Positions 24,726 through 33,262 of a stretch of DNA of 55,338 nt are shown piece after piece. This DNA is from Betaproteobacteria bacterium (GTDB taxonomy: Bacteria; Pseudomonadota; Gammaproteobacteria; Burkholderiales; Burkholderiaceae_E), in NCBI GenBank assembly GCA_016868375.1, contig VGHA01000009.1, positions 1-55,338 of the forward strand, read 5' to 3'. A program made the position numbers and the translations under genes. Each line of letters starts with the position of its first letter. Position 1 is the first letter of the stretch. Below the pieces are notes generated by a model. That model searched no databases and was not told the origin of the DNA. It saw nothing but the letters and a program-made list of their open reading frames with translations.

Positions 24726-26087
24726 CTAACGCCAGCGCGTCAAGCGCACTGCAATCGCACAAGCCGTCGCATACACGCACATGCCGCAGGCGATCAGCGC
24801 GAAATACGTCCAGAGGGGCGCCTGCGCGCGATGCAGCAGGAGGCCAACGCCCAGCACCAGTGCAAGGCGCACGCTTGCCGCAATCACCGGTCCCGCGATA
24901 CGCCCCGAGCCCTGCGCCGCAAAGTACAGCGTCAGACCAAAACCAAACAGCCCGAATGCAGGCCCGACCCAGCGCAGATGCGTGGCTGCGGCGTTGAGCA
25001 CCACGGGGTCATCGCTGAACAGGTCGGTCCAGACCCAGGGGAACGCAGCCACCAACAACCCAATCACGCTGAGGTTCACCATCGACACGCCTGCAGCGGT
25101 CCAGGCCACGCGACGCGCGCGTTCAATGAGCCCGGCGCCAATTGCCATGCCCACCATCGGTACCGCGGCCACGCCAATTCCGAATGAAATCGGGATGAGC
25201 AGAAACTCGAGCCGCTGTCCGATTCCGTAGCCTGCGAGCACCTGCGTGCCGAAGGGCGCGATCAGCGCGGTGCAGATCAGCATGGTGACGATCGCCGTGG
25301 TGGGCGACAGGCACGCCACCGCGCCCACCTTCAGGATGTCGGCAAACAGCGGCCATTGGAGCGGTGATCCTGAGAACCGCAGGCGCAAGCGCTCTTCCCC
25401 CGAAGTTAAACGTCGAACCAGCCAGAGCGCGCCCAGGCCGTAGCCGGCCAGCGTACCGCACGCCACGCCGCCCAGGCCCAGAAGTGGAAAGGGGCCCAGC
25501 CCGAGCCCCAGCACCGCGCCGACCGCGATCTGAACCAGCGATGTCACGACGACGAGGCGCGCGGGCAGCACCATGTTGCCGGTGCCTCGAACAATGGACA
25601 GCTGCGCATTCATCAGCCAGACCAGGGGCGCGCCTGCGAACAACACCCATCCGTAGCGAATCGCCTCGGCGAGCACATCGTCGCGTCCACCCAGGAGCCC
25701 GTAGAGCGCCGGGCCCGCACCGAGCATGAAGAGCATGTGCACAAGGCCACCGATGAGCCCGATGACGCACGCATGCAGCGCGAGCGCCTCGGCGCGCTCA
25801 AGGTCGTTGGCGCCCAGCGCGCGTGAAATCGCTGACGACACGCCGCCTCCCATCGCCCCAGACGACAGCATCTGCACCAGCATGCCGAACGGAAACACCA
25901 GTGCCATGGCCGCCAGCGACACCGTGCCGAGCTGCCCGATATAGCCCGTTTCAGCGATGCTCACCAGCACGCCCAGCGCAAGCGTCGCCACACTGGGCAG
26001 CGCCATCCTGAGCAGCGTGGGAAGGATGGGCCCGGTAATCAGCGGATTGGTGGCAGGGGCGGCTTGCAAGGGAACGGGCTCAGACAC
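24726..26087 (-). CDS. MATE family multidrug/metabolite exporter
   Basis: The 453-residue protein has about twelve membrane segments in two similar halves, normal for MATE antiporters. The first half includes LGVLVSIAETGYIGQLGTVSLAAMALVFP and SSAISRALGANDLERAEALALHA; the second has ALIAPFGTQVLAGYGIGQRLEFL and VGMAIGAGLIERARRVAWTAAGV. These are the paired family signatures. It should use a sodium or proton gradient to expel a cationic or organic compound. It is divergent from the threonine aldolase gene across a 73-base region holding a good promoter for the latter. Confidence 0.92.
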   Translation of the reverse strand: MSEPVPLQAAPATNPLITGPILPTLLRMALPSVATLALGVLVSIAETGYIGQLGTVSLAAMALVFPFGMLVQMLSSGAMGGGVSSAISRALGANDLERAEALALHACVIGLIGGLVHMLFMLGAGPALYGLLGGRDDVLAEAIRYGWVLFAGAPLVWLMNAQLSIVRGTGNMVLPARLVVVTSLVQIAVGAVLGLGLGPFPLLGLGGVACGTLAGYGLGALWLVRRLTSGEERLRLRFSGSPLQWPLFADILKVGAVACLSPTTAIVTMLICTALIAPFGTQVLAGYGIGQRLEFLLIPISFGIGVAAVPMVGMAIGAGLIERARRVAWTAAGVSMVNLSVIGLLVAAFPWVWTDLFSDDPVVLNAAATHLRWVGPAFGLFGFGLTLYFAAQGSGRIAGPVIAASVRLALVLGVGLLLHRAQAPLWTYFALIACGMCVYATACAIAVRLTRWR

Positions 26088-26092
26088 GGGCG

Positions 26093-26122
26093 TCGACGGC
26101 CTCTGGTCAGGGTTTCTATAAT
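26093..26122 (+). promoter_or_regulatory. Promoter of the threonine aldolase gene
   Basis: TATAAT (26117-26122) is a perfect -10 box. TCGACG (26093-26098) lies 18 bases upstream and matches the -35 consensus at four of six positions. The predicted start is about 30 bases before the ATG at 26161, leaving a short leader. Confidence 0.65.
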
Positions 26123-26160
26123 CGCCCGACGAAGGCTCTCAACTCATCAAGGCGCACATC

Positions 26161-27288
26161 ATGCCCGACTTTCGCAGCGACACCGTGACCCGACCCACCG
26201 CGGCGATGCGCGAGGCGATGGCCGCCGCCGAGTTGGGGGACGATGTGTTTGGCGACGACCCGTCGGTCAATCGGCTCGAAGCCTATGCCGCGCACATGCT
26301 GGGATTTGACGCGGCGGTGTTCGCTCCATCGGGCACCCAAACCAATCTGATGGGCCTGATGTCGCACTGCGAGCGCGGCGAGGAGGCCATCGTCGGGCAG
26401 CAATGGCATACCTACCGCTGGGAGGCGGGCGGGATGGCCGTGCTGGGCTCCATCCAGCCGCAACCGCTTGAAAATGCCCCGGACGGCACCATTCCCCTGG
26501 CCTTGATCGACAGCGCGATCAAGCCCGATGACCCGCACTTCGCGCGCACGCGGTTGGTCTGCATGGAAAACACCACCGGCGGAAAGGTGCTTCCGCTCGA
26601 TTACCTGAGATCGGTCCGGCGGCTTGCCACCACACGCGGTCTCGCCACCCACCTGGACGGTGCCCGGCTCTTCAATGCAGCCGTCGAGATGGCGCGACGA
26701 CGCGCCGATGACGAGCGTAGCGGTGATCCCACTGATGCTGCAAGCACCGACCCTCGCCAGGTGGCGCGCGACATTTGTGCACAGTTCGACTCAGTGTCCG
26801 TGTGCCTGTCAAAGGGCCTGGGCGCGCCCATCGGTTCGCTGCTGCTTGGATCAAAACCACTGATCGCGCGTGCCCGGCGCTGGCGAAAAATGCTGGGTGG
26901 TGGCATGCGCCAGGCGGGCCTGCTGGCCGCCGCCGCGCATCATGCGCTCGAGCACCATATTGATCGGATGGCGCTCGACCATCAGCGCGCAAAGCGTCTG
27001 GCCGATGGGCTGGTGCGGGCTGCAGCCAACCAGCCTGGCCGGCTCGCGATAGTGGAACCAGCGCAGACCAACATTCTGTTCATCCGCATCGACGGCACGA
27101 TCGCCGAGGCCTTTGCCGCCCATCTGGCCCAGCACGACATCCGCGTCACCGGCCGCGCAACCAGCGATGGTTCGGCCATGGTGCAGCGCTGGGTGACACA
27201 TCTGGATGTGGACGACTCGGATGTGGATCACGCGATTGGCGCGGTCCAGGAATTTTTTGCGCGCGGCACCGTGATCAATCGACCGTAG
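26161..27288 (+). CDS. ltaE: Low-specificity threonine aldolase
   Basis: This fold-type I PLP enzyme splits threonine or allo-threonine to glycine and acetaldehyde. It begins FRSDTVTRPTAAMREAM, the family's signature start, and has FGDDPSVNRLE, APSGTQTNLMGL, HLDGARLFNAAV (Asp holding the PLP pyridine) and the PLP lysine Lys218 in CLSKGLGAPIGS. It has 375 residues against roughly 340 in common homologues. Part of the excess is an Asp/Arg-rich insertion after FNAAVEMARR (about 180-200). It stands alone with its own promoter and terminator. Confidence 0.9.
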   Translation: MPDFRSDTVTRPTAAMREAMAAAELGDDVFGDDPSVNRLEAYAAHMLGFDAAVFAPSGTQTNLMGLMSHCERGEEAIVGQQWHTYRWEAGGMAVLGSIQPQPLENAPDGTIPLALIDSAIKPDDPHFARTRLVCMENTTGGKVLPLDYLRSVRRLATTRGLATHLDGARLFNAAVEMARRRADDERSGDPTDAASTDPRQVARDICAQFDSVSVCLSKGLGAPIGSLLLGSKPLIARARRWRKMLGGGMRQAGLLAAAAHHALEHHIDRMALDHQRAKRLADGLVRAAANQPGRLAIVEPAQTNILFIRIDGTIAEAFAAHLAQHDIRVTGRATSDGSAMVQRWVTHLDVDDSDVDHAIGAVQEFFARGTVINRP

Positions 27289-27308
27289 TCATCGCGGTGC
27301 ACCAAGGA

Positions 27309-27332
27309 GGCGAGACGGGTTGCCGTCTCGCC
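27309..27332 (+). terminator. Hairpin after the threonine aldolase gene
   Basis: GGCGAGACGG (27309-27318) and CCGTCTCGCC (27323-27332) make a perfect 10-bp stem with a GTTG loop, followed by AACTTT. It starts about 20 bases after the stop codon. The T-run is short, but the stem is strong. Confidence 0.7.
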
Positions 27333-27383
27333 AACTTTGCATGATCATCGGCGTTTTGCAATTTGCCTACGGAGACGCCGCCC

Positions 27384-28184
27384 ATGACAACCGCCACCCC
27401 GATCCGAGACGACGCCATCCGGGTCTACTGGCAACCGGGCTGCACCAGTTGCCTTCGCACCAAAGAATTTCTGTCTAAAAACGGCGTGCCTTTTCTGTCA
27501 CGCAATGTGCTGGCCGACGATTCAGCGTTTGAAGAACTCAAGCGATTCGGCCTGCGGCAGGTACCCATCGTGACCAAGGGTGACCACTGGGCCAACGGCC
27601 AGGTGCTGGCGGACGTGGCAAAGCTGGCGGGTGTCACGGGGCTCAAGATCACGCTGCTGCCCGTGGATGAACTGCAGCGCAGACTGATCACCGTTCTCGG
27701 CGGCGCAGAGCGGTTCTTCCGTCAGCTGCCCGATCAGAATCTGCATAGCCTGCTGCCCAATCGGCCGCGCAGTTACACCGATCTCACCTTCCATATCTTC
27801 AACAACGCTGATGCGTTCCTGGAAGAAAAAGCCGGCATTCCCCTCACCTTTGAGTCCTACAACCGCTTCCCTGCCCCAGAGGCCAACAGCCGCGAGCACA
27901 TCCTGCGCTACGCTGCGCAGGTGCAGCAGCAGCTGCGCGAGTGGTTTTCGGGCCCCGGGAAAACCCTGGACTGGTCGGCGAAAGCCGACTTGTACTACGG
28001 CGAGCAGACGCACCATCAGTTTCTTGAGCGCACCGTCTGGCACAGTGGCCAGCACACCCGTCAGCTGATGTGGGTGCTGGAGGGGCTGGGCGTCCAGGTT
28101 GACCGCCCGCTACCGCCTGAAACCTTCGCAGGGCTGCCGATGCCCGAGAAGGTGTGGGACGACGAGACGCCGGCCGCGCAATGA
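27384..28184 (+). CDS. Glutaredoxin-DinB-like fusion protein
   Basis: This 266-residue protein joins two domains. Residues 11-90 are a glutaredoxin-like fold with C20-T-S-C23, a RQVPIV cis-Pro region (about 58-63) and NGQVLADV. Residues about 100-245 look like a DinB/YfiT four-helix bundle with candidate metal-binding histidines His137 (YTDLTFHIF), His220 and His224 (WHSGQH). DinB-like relatives include metal-dependent thiol transferases and mycothiol- or bacillithiol-dependent enzymes, so a thiol-dependent transferase or isomerase is possible. The ATG at 27384 follows ACGGAGAC. Its stop overlaps the amidase start by four bases (ATGA), so it is the first gene of the second catabolic operon. 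Confidence 0.83.
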   Translation: MTTATPIRDDAIRVYWQPGCTSCLRTKEFLSKNGVPFLSRNVLADDSAFEELKRFGLRQVPIVTKGDHWANGQVLADVAKLAGVTGLKITLLPVDELQRRLITVLGGAERFFRQLPDQNLHSLLPNRPRSYTDLTFHIFNNADAFLEEKAGIPLTFESYNRFPAPEANSREHILRYAAQVQQQLREWFSGPGKTLDWSAKADLYYGEQTHHQFLERTVWHSGQHTRQLMWVLEGLGVQVDRPLPPETFAGLPMPEKVWDDETPAAQ

Positions 28185-29542
28185 GCGCCCCCGCAGTGGG
28201 GCCCGCCAGTCTGGCAGTCAGCCAGGCACTGACCGCGATCGAACACAGGAACCCGGTCATCAACGCGATGATTCGGGTCACCGGCGACTCCGCGCGCGAG
28301 CGTGCGGCTGAACTCGATCGCATCGCCGCCGCGGGCGGGTCTGCCGGGCCGCTTCACGGCTGGGTCATCAACATAAAAGATTGCCTTGACTGGGCAGGCC
28401 ACCCCACCACCGCCGCATCGGTGATCCTGCGGGACAACATTGCCCAGCGGAACGCGTTCATCACCGAACGCCTGATCGGTGCCGGAGCCATTCTGATCGG
28501 CAAGGCCAACCTGCATGAATGGGTGTTTGGCCCCACCAGTCAGAGCCTGCATTTCGGTCCGGTCGCCAATCCGTGGAATCCGGCGCATATTCCCGGGGGC
28601 TCAAGCGGTGGATCGGGCGCCTCAGTGCCGTGTGGCATGGCGCGTGTTTCAATCGGTAGCGACACCGCCGGCTCGATCCGTCTGCCAGCCTCCTATTGCG
28701 GACTTGCAGGCCTTCGGCCAAGCATCGGCCGAATCTCGCGCACTGGCAGCGTCGCGGTCAGTGCGCCGTTCGATACCTTTGGCCCGCTTGCCCGCCGCGT
28801 TGAAGACGTCGCCCGGGTATTCGCAGTCATTGCAGGCCACGACCCCGACGACCCTTTCTCGGTCGACACGCCTATCATCGACCCACTGCCGACCCTCAAT
28901 TCCCCCGTTGCCGGCCAGCGTATCGGGGTCATGCGTCGCTGGTTCTTCGACGATATCGACCATGAATTGCGTACCGCTTTGGACGCCGCGATTGGCGTGT
29001 ATCGCAATCTTGGCGCCGATATCGTCGAGGTTAATCTGGGTGATGTTGAACGCGCCCAGGAAATGCTCGCATTTCGTATCGTGCTGGCCGATGCGTTTGC
29101 GCTTCATCGCGACCAGCTTGCAAACCGCCCTGCGGATTACGGGCAGGACCTGATGGTGCGCTATGACATCGGTGAACGCGTGACCGGCGCACAGTACGCA
29201 GAGGCACTGCGCTGGATCGAGGCCTGGCGACATCGCCTACATCGAATCATCGCCCATCACGGGTTGGATGCGGTTCTGTCCCCCACCACCCCCGGGCCTG
29301 CGCCGCTGCGCGCGGGGCTCGCCTACGCAAGCGCGATTCGCGCCATTCCGCGATTCACCTCCGTATTCGCATCGGCCGGCGTACCGTCGCTTGCGGTACC
29401 GTGTGGATTCAACGCGGTAGGTCTGCCCCTATCCTTTGAATTGAGCGCCGCACGCTTCAATGAGGCGGCCGTGCTGCAATTGGGGCACGCCTACCAGCAA
29501 GTCACCGATCATCATCTGCGGCAACCCGCGTTGACGCAGTAA
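28181..29542 (+). CDS. Amidase signature family enzyme
   Basis: This is a 453-residue amidase-signature enzyme. The triad is Lys66 (NIKDCLD), Ser141 (PGGSSGGSG) and Ser165 (GSDTAGSIRLP), again 24 residues between the serines. The start overlaps the Grx-DinB stop as ATGA, which fixes the ATG at 28181. It is followed after 28 bases by a TRAP receptor gene. With an isochorismatase-type amidohydrolase at the operon's end, it points to breakdown of an amide, carbamoyl or ureido compound imported by the TRAP system. The true substrate is not readable. Confidence 0.9.
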   Translation: MSAPAVGPASLAVSQALTAIEHRNPVINAMIRVTGDSARERAAELDRIAAAGGSAGPLHGWVINIKDCLDWAGHPTTAASVILRDNIAQRNAFITERLIGAGAILIGKANLHEWVFGPTSQSLHFGPVANPWNPAHIPGGSSGGSGASVPCGMARVSIGSDTAGSIRLPASYCGLAGLRPSIGRISRTGSVAVSAPFDTFGPLARRVEDVARVFAVIAGHDPDDPFSVDTPIIDPLPTLNSPVAGQRIGVMRRWFFDDIDHELRTALDAAIGVYRNLGADIVEVNLGDVERAQEMLAFRIVLADAFALHRDQLANRPADYGQDLMVRYDIGERVTGAQYAEALRWIEAWRHRLHRIIAHHGLDAVLSPTTPGPAPLRAGLAYASAIRAIPRFTSVFASAGVPSLAVPCGFNAVGLPLSFELSAARFNEAAVLQLGHAYQQVTDHHLRQPALTQ

Positions 29543-29570
29543 TCAGGTTTTTCACTGAAGGAGTTTCACC

Positions 29571-30671
29571 ATGAAAAAGCGAGAATTTCTAACCGCTGCG
29601 GCAGCCGGTGCAACGGTTGCAGGCGCGCCTGCGATCGTGCGCGCCCAGGCTAGCTTTCCGGATCTGAAACTGCGCATTGCGTCGAACTATCCGGCGCCAT
29701 CGCTCTTTACGCGCGTGCAGCAGCAATTCGCGCAGGAAATCACCGCCAAGACCAACGGCAAGGTGACATTTGAGTGGATGCTGGGCGGCAACCCGCTGAA
29801 GGCCGGCGATGTTTATCCCGGCATGGCGCGCGGCGCAACCGACCTGGGCTTCACCGTGCCCGCTGCCTTCAACCCGCGCGAGTTCCCTGTCTCGGGAGTC
29901 ACACTGCCGTTCGTGACCGAGAGCCCCTACGCTGGCTGCATGGCATTTCGCGAGTGGTATCAGAACACGCCGGAGGTTCAGCGCGAGTTCCAGCGCAACA
30001 ACGCGCACCTTCTGCTCACGCTCTCAACCTCCGAGAACGTGCTGTGGAGCATGAAGCGCGTGAACACCGCGGCCGACCTGAAGGGCATGCGCATTCGTAC
30101 GCTGCTGGGGCCGGGTGACGCGCTGCAGGCGCTTGGCGCCACGGCGGTAACCGTTCCCTACACCGATGCCATCGACCTGTTGCAGCGCGGGGGGGTTGAT
30201 GCCATCTCCACCACGCCATTCGAGCAGGGCGTGAAAGACGGCCTGGCCGAAATGACCAACTTCCTGTCAACGGGCGGCCGGATGGGCATCTTCGCCACTG
30301 TCATGACCTCCATCAACCTGGACCGTTGGAAGAGCTTCTCGAAGCCGCTGCAGGACGTCTTCACAACCGCCGCCGACAACGCGCTCAACTGGTACATCGA
30401 CGCGCAGAACAAAGAAACCGACGAGTGCGTGGAGATTCTGCTGAAATCGAAGCGTATTCAGGTTGCACCGCTCGACCCGGCTGAAGAAAAACGCTGGCGC
30501 GAAGCAACGTCTCAGGTCATCTTCAACAAGTATGCTGAAGCGGTGAAGCGGGTAGGCGGCAACCCCGAAGCACTCACCAAGAGCTTCAATGCCCTGGTGG
30601 CCAAGTACGAGGCGCAGCGTAAGTATGTGACGGGCATCGATCGTTACCTTGCCCGCAAGTCGAAGGGATGA
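29571..30671 (+). CDS. TRAP transporter substrate-binding protein (DctP type)
   Basis: The protein has 366 residues. The N-terminus MKKREFLTAAAAGATVAGAP resembles a twin-arginine signal with Lys-Arg in place of Arg-Arg, cleaved near VRAQA. The mature part has the DctP order: FPDLKLRIASNYPAPSLF, a LKGMRIRT block with the Arg that usually binds a carboxylate, and LLQRGGVDAISTTPFEQG. It ends with a basic tail. AAGGAG precedes the ATG. Its stop overlaps the small permease start as ATGA. It is not close to the P protein at 11856, so a different ligand is likely. Confidence 0.92.
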   Translation: MKKREFLTAAAAGATVAGAPAIVRAQASFPDLKLRIASNYPAPSLFTRVQQQFAQEITAKTNGKVTFEWMLGGNPLKAGDVYPGMARGATDLGFTVPAAFNPREFPVSGVTLPFVTESPYAGCMAFREWYQNTPEVQREFQRNNAHLLLTLSTSENVLWSMKRVNTAADLKGMRIRTLLGPGDALQALGATAVTVPYTDAIDLLQRGGVDAISTTPFEQGVKDGLAEMTNFLSTGGRMGIFATVMTSINLDRWKSFSKPLQDVFTTAADNALNWYIDAQNKETDECVEILLKSKRIQVAPLDPAEEKRWREATSQVIFNKYAEAVKRVGGNPEALTKSFNALVAKYEAQRKYVTGIDRYLARKSKG

Positions 30672-31258
30672 CGACGGAGCCACGCTCCGGCATGCTGGCC
30701 CTTGCGGCCCGGGTGGCTTCGGCCTCCCGGGCCATGGCCCGCGTCACCGGCATTCTCATCATTCTCATCATGGTCGCGGTGGTCATCGATGCCGTGCTGC
30801 GCGGCATCCTTGGCATTGCGATCTGGGGCGTGCTTGAGGTGGGCGTGCTGTTGCTGCTTGCCCTGATCTATCTTGGCCTGCCAGCCACGCAGGCCAACCG
30901 CGAAAATTTTCGGGTATCCATTTTTGCTGATCACTTTCCGACCTGGTTTGATCGCGTCAACACCTGGCTGCTTCTTGCGGTACAGCTCGCGGTGCTGGCC
31001 ATTTTGTGCTGGACCTCGTGGCGTAGCGCCATCTACTCGTTCAACCGCGACGAGGTGTCGTTTGGAATGGTGCAGATTCCGCTCTGGCCCAGCCGGGGCA
31101 TGGTCTCGGTGGGTCTGTCCCTGCTGATCATTCAGTCGATCACCGCAGCGCTGGAATATGCATTGACCGGCCGCCATCCCTACAAGGTCGACATTGAAAC
31201 CGAGTTGAAAGGCGAAATCGGCAAGTCCGACAGCGACCTGGTCGGAGATCGAAAATGA
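30668..31258 (+). CDS. TRAP transporter small permease (DctQ type)
   Basis: This 196-residue protein has four hydrophobic segments in the DctQ pattern (RVTGILIILIMVAVVIDAV; VLEVGVLLLLALIYLGLP; LLLAVQLAVLAILCW; GMVSVGLSLLIIQSI) and a charged C-terminus. It overlaps the genes on both sides by four bases, so P, Q and M are tightly coupled in translation. Confidence 0.9.
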   Translation: MTTEPRSGMLALAARVASASRAMARVTGILIILIMVAVVIDAVLRGILGIAIWGVLEVGVLLLLALIYLGLPATQANRENFRVSIFADHFPTWFDRVNTWLLLAVQLAVLAILCWTSWRSAIYSFNRDEVSFGMVQIPLWPSRGMVSVGLSLLIIQSITAALEYALTGRHPYKVDIETELKGEIGKSDSDLVGDRK

Positions 31259-32556
31259 GTCCGCTTGAGCAGGGTTTTCTGTTGATTGGCGGCATGTTTG
31301 TGCTGCTGGCGCTCGGCTTTCCGATTGCACTGGCGCTGCTGTCAGCCGGCGTCATCGGATTGATCGCGATGCGCGGCTGGTCTGCCGCTGACTATCTGTT
31401 GGGCAGTCTGCCCTACTCGGTCACGGCAGAGTTTGCCTTCATCGTGGTGCCGCTGTTTCTGTTCATGGGACACATGGCATATTCAGCCGGCATTTCTGAG
31501 AAGGGCTTTCGTGCGGCATCGGCCTGGTTTGGACACGTTCCAGGCGGGCTGGCGATTTCGTCTGTGGTGGCGTGCGGCGCGTTTGCAACGGTGTCGGGCT
31601 CATCCATTGCCACGGCAGCCACCATCTCCAAGATCGCAGTGCCTCAGCTGCTCAAGGCTGGCTACACCAAGCGATTGGCAGGCGCAGCGGTGGCCACGGG
31701 CGGCACCCTGGGGGTACTGATTCCGCCATCAACGGTCATGGTGCTTTACTCCATTGCCACGGAAACGCCCATTCCCTCGTTATTCATGGCGGGCATCGTT
31801 CCGGGCATCCTCACAATTCTTGTTTATGGATTCGGCATCAGCTGGATGGTCAAGCGCGATCCGCAGATGCGCACCATGACACGTCAACGCAGGGTGCCCT
31901 GGGGTGAGCGAATGAAGCTCACCTTTTCATCGTGGGAAATTCTGGTGGTGTTTGCTGTGGTCATGGGCACGCTCTACACCGGCATTGCCACGGCAAGTGA
32001 GGCGGCTGGGTTCGGCGCTGCAGCCGCGCTGGTGATCGCGATCATTCGCGGTGCCAAGATGGCCGAGATCAAGGAAGGGCTGCAAACCTCGGGGTCAAGC
32101 ACCGCGTCGATCTTTTTTCTGGTCATCGGCGCGGGCGTATTTGGTGCTGCGCTGGGCACCACACAGCTGCCGCAGAACCTTGCCACCTGGACGCTGGGTC
32201 TCAATCTGCACCCCACGCTGCTGCTGATCCTGGTGCTGATCCCGTTTCTGATCCTGGGCTGCTTCATCGACGCGGCCTCCATGATTCTGCTGACGATGCC
32301 GGTGGTGTTTCCCATCATCAAGCAGGCCGGTATTGACCCCGTGCTGTTCGGCATTCTGGTCACCAAGATGACCGAGATCGGCAACATCACGCCGCCAGTG
32401 GGCCTGAATGTGTTTGTGGTCTCGGCTGCCAACCCGGAAATCACGATTCGCGAATGCTTCCGCGGCGTGATGCCGTTCTTCCTCATGGAACTCTTTATTG
32501 TCGGACTGCTGATCGCGTTTCCCAGCATCACGCTGTTCGCAGTTGTCACGCATTGA
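31255..32556 (+). CDS. TRAP transporter large permease (DctM type)
   Basis: This 433-residue polytopic membrane protein has the DctM signatures: FAFIVVPLFLFMGHMAYSAG, VVACGAFATVSGSSIATAATI, GGTLGVLIPPSTVMVLYSI and a C-terminal TPPVGLNVFVVSA. It imports the ligand delivered by the P protein in exchange for an ion gradient. It overlaps the Q gene by four bases and precedes the amidohydrolase by 18 bases. Confidence 0.92.
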   Translation: MSPLEQGFLLIGGMFVLLALGFPIALALLSAGVIGLIAMRGWSAADYLLGSLPYSVTAEFAFIVVPLFLFMGHMAYSAGISEKGFRAASAWFGHVPGGLAISSVVACGAFATVSGSSIATAATISKIAVPQLLKAGYTKRLAGAAVATGGTLGVLIPPSTVMVLYSIATETPIPSLFMAGIVPGILTILVYGFGISWMVKRDPQMRTMTRQRRVPWGERMKLTFSSWEILVVFAVVMGTLYTGIATASEAAGFGAAAALVIAIIRGAKMAEIKEGLQTSGSSTASIFFLVIGAGVFGAALGTTQLPQNLATWTLGLNLHPTLLLILVLIPFLILGCFIDAASMILLTMPVVFPIIKQAGIDPVLFGILVTKMTEIGNITPPVGLNVFVVSAANPEITIRECFRGVMPFFLMELFIVGLLIAFPSITLFAVVTH

Positions 32557-32574
32557 TCGAAAGGAACCTCTGAC

Positions 32575-33216
32575 ATGACAGACCTCAGCGTTTATGAAAA
32601 GCAGCATTTTGGAAAGCCACTGGGCTTCGGTCGTCAGCCCGCACTGCTGATCATTGATTTTCAGGTGGGCTTTGCCAAGCCCGATGTGCTGGGCGGCTTC
32701 AACATCAACGAATCCATCGCCCGCACGACAGAGCTGCTGCGAAGCGCACGCGCAACCGGCGTCCCGGTCTGCCATGTGCGGTTCGCGTCCGAGGCGCACG
32801 GCGAAGATATCGGCACCTTTGCCATGAAGGTGCCCGCGCTGAAAGATCTCGCCCCTGACAGCACCGATGCGCAGTTCGTGGATTCAGTCGCGCCCATTGA
32901 AGGCGAGTATGTGTCAATCAAACGGCACAGCTCGGCATTTTTCGGCACCAACCTGGCGTCTTGGCTCATCAGCCGCGGCGTCGATACGCTGTTTATCACC
33001 GGCTGCACCACCAGCGGCTGCGTGCGCGCGAGCACGGTTGATGCGTCAGCCTATTCGCTGCGCCCGATGGTGGTCACCGATTGCGTGGGCGACCGCGCTC
33101 AAGGCCCGCACGAGGCAAGCCTGTTTGACATGGGTCAGAAATACGCCGACCTGGTCACGATGCGCGATGCAGTGGCGCATTTCGAAAGCCGGCAGAGCAC
33201 ACGCCGCGCCGCCTGA
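32575..33216 (+). CDS. Isochorismatase-family amidohydrolase
   Basis: This 213-residue cysteine hydrolase has the isochorismatase fold. The catalytic triad is visible as Asp28 (LLIIDFQ), Lys116 (VSIKRHSSAFFGTNL) and Cys149 (TGCTTSGCVRAS). The sequence around these residues and the Gly-Thr-Asn-Leu after the Lys resemble N-carbamoylsarcosine amidohydrolase and related amide hydrolases. It is the last gene of the Grx-DinB/amidase/TRAP operon. It would release ammonia or carbamate from an amide. Substrate not identified. Confidence 0.88.
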   Translation: MTDLSVYEKQHFGKPLGFGRQPALLIIDFQVGFAKPDVLGGFNINESIARTTELLRSARATGVPVCHVRFASEAHGEDIGTFAMKVPALKDLAPDSTDAQFVDSVAPIEGEYVSIKRHSSAFFGTNLASWLISRGVDTLFITGCTTSGCVRASTVDASAYSLRPMVVTDCVGDRAQGPHEASLFDMGQKYADLVTMRDAVAHFESRQSTRRAA

Positions 33217-33231
33217 TTGCCCTGGGCGACC

Positions 33232-33262
33232 ACGACGGCGTTCAAACGACGCCGTCGTTTTT
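33232..33262 (+). terminator. Intrinsic terminator inside the end of the convergent gene
   Basis: ACGACGGCGT (33232-33241) and ACGCCGTCGT (33249-33258) form a perfect 10-bp stem with a seven-base loop, followed by TTTT (33259-33262). It ends the plus-strand TRAP operon. Half of it lies within the last codons of the convergent CoA-transferase gene (stop at 33242-33244), whose final residues KNDGVV are encoded by the stem. Confidence 0.85.
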
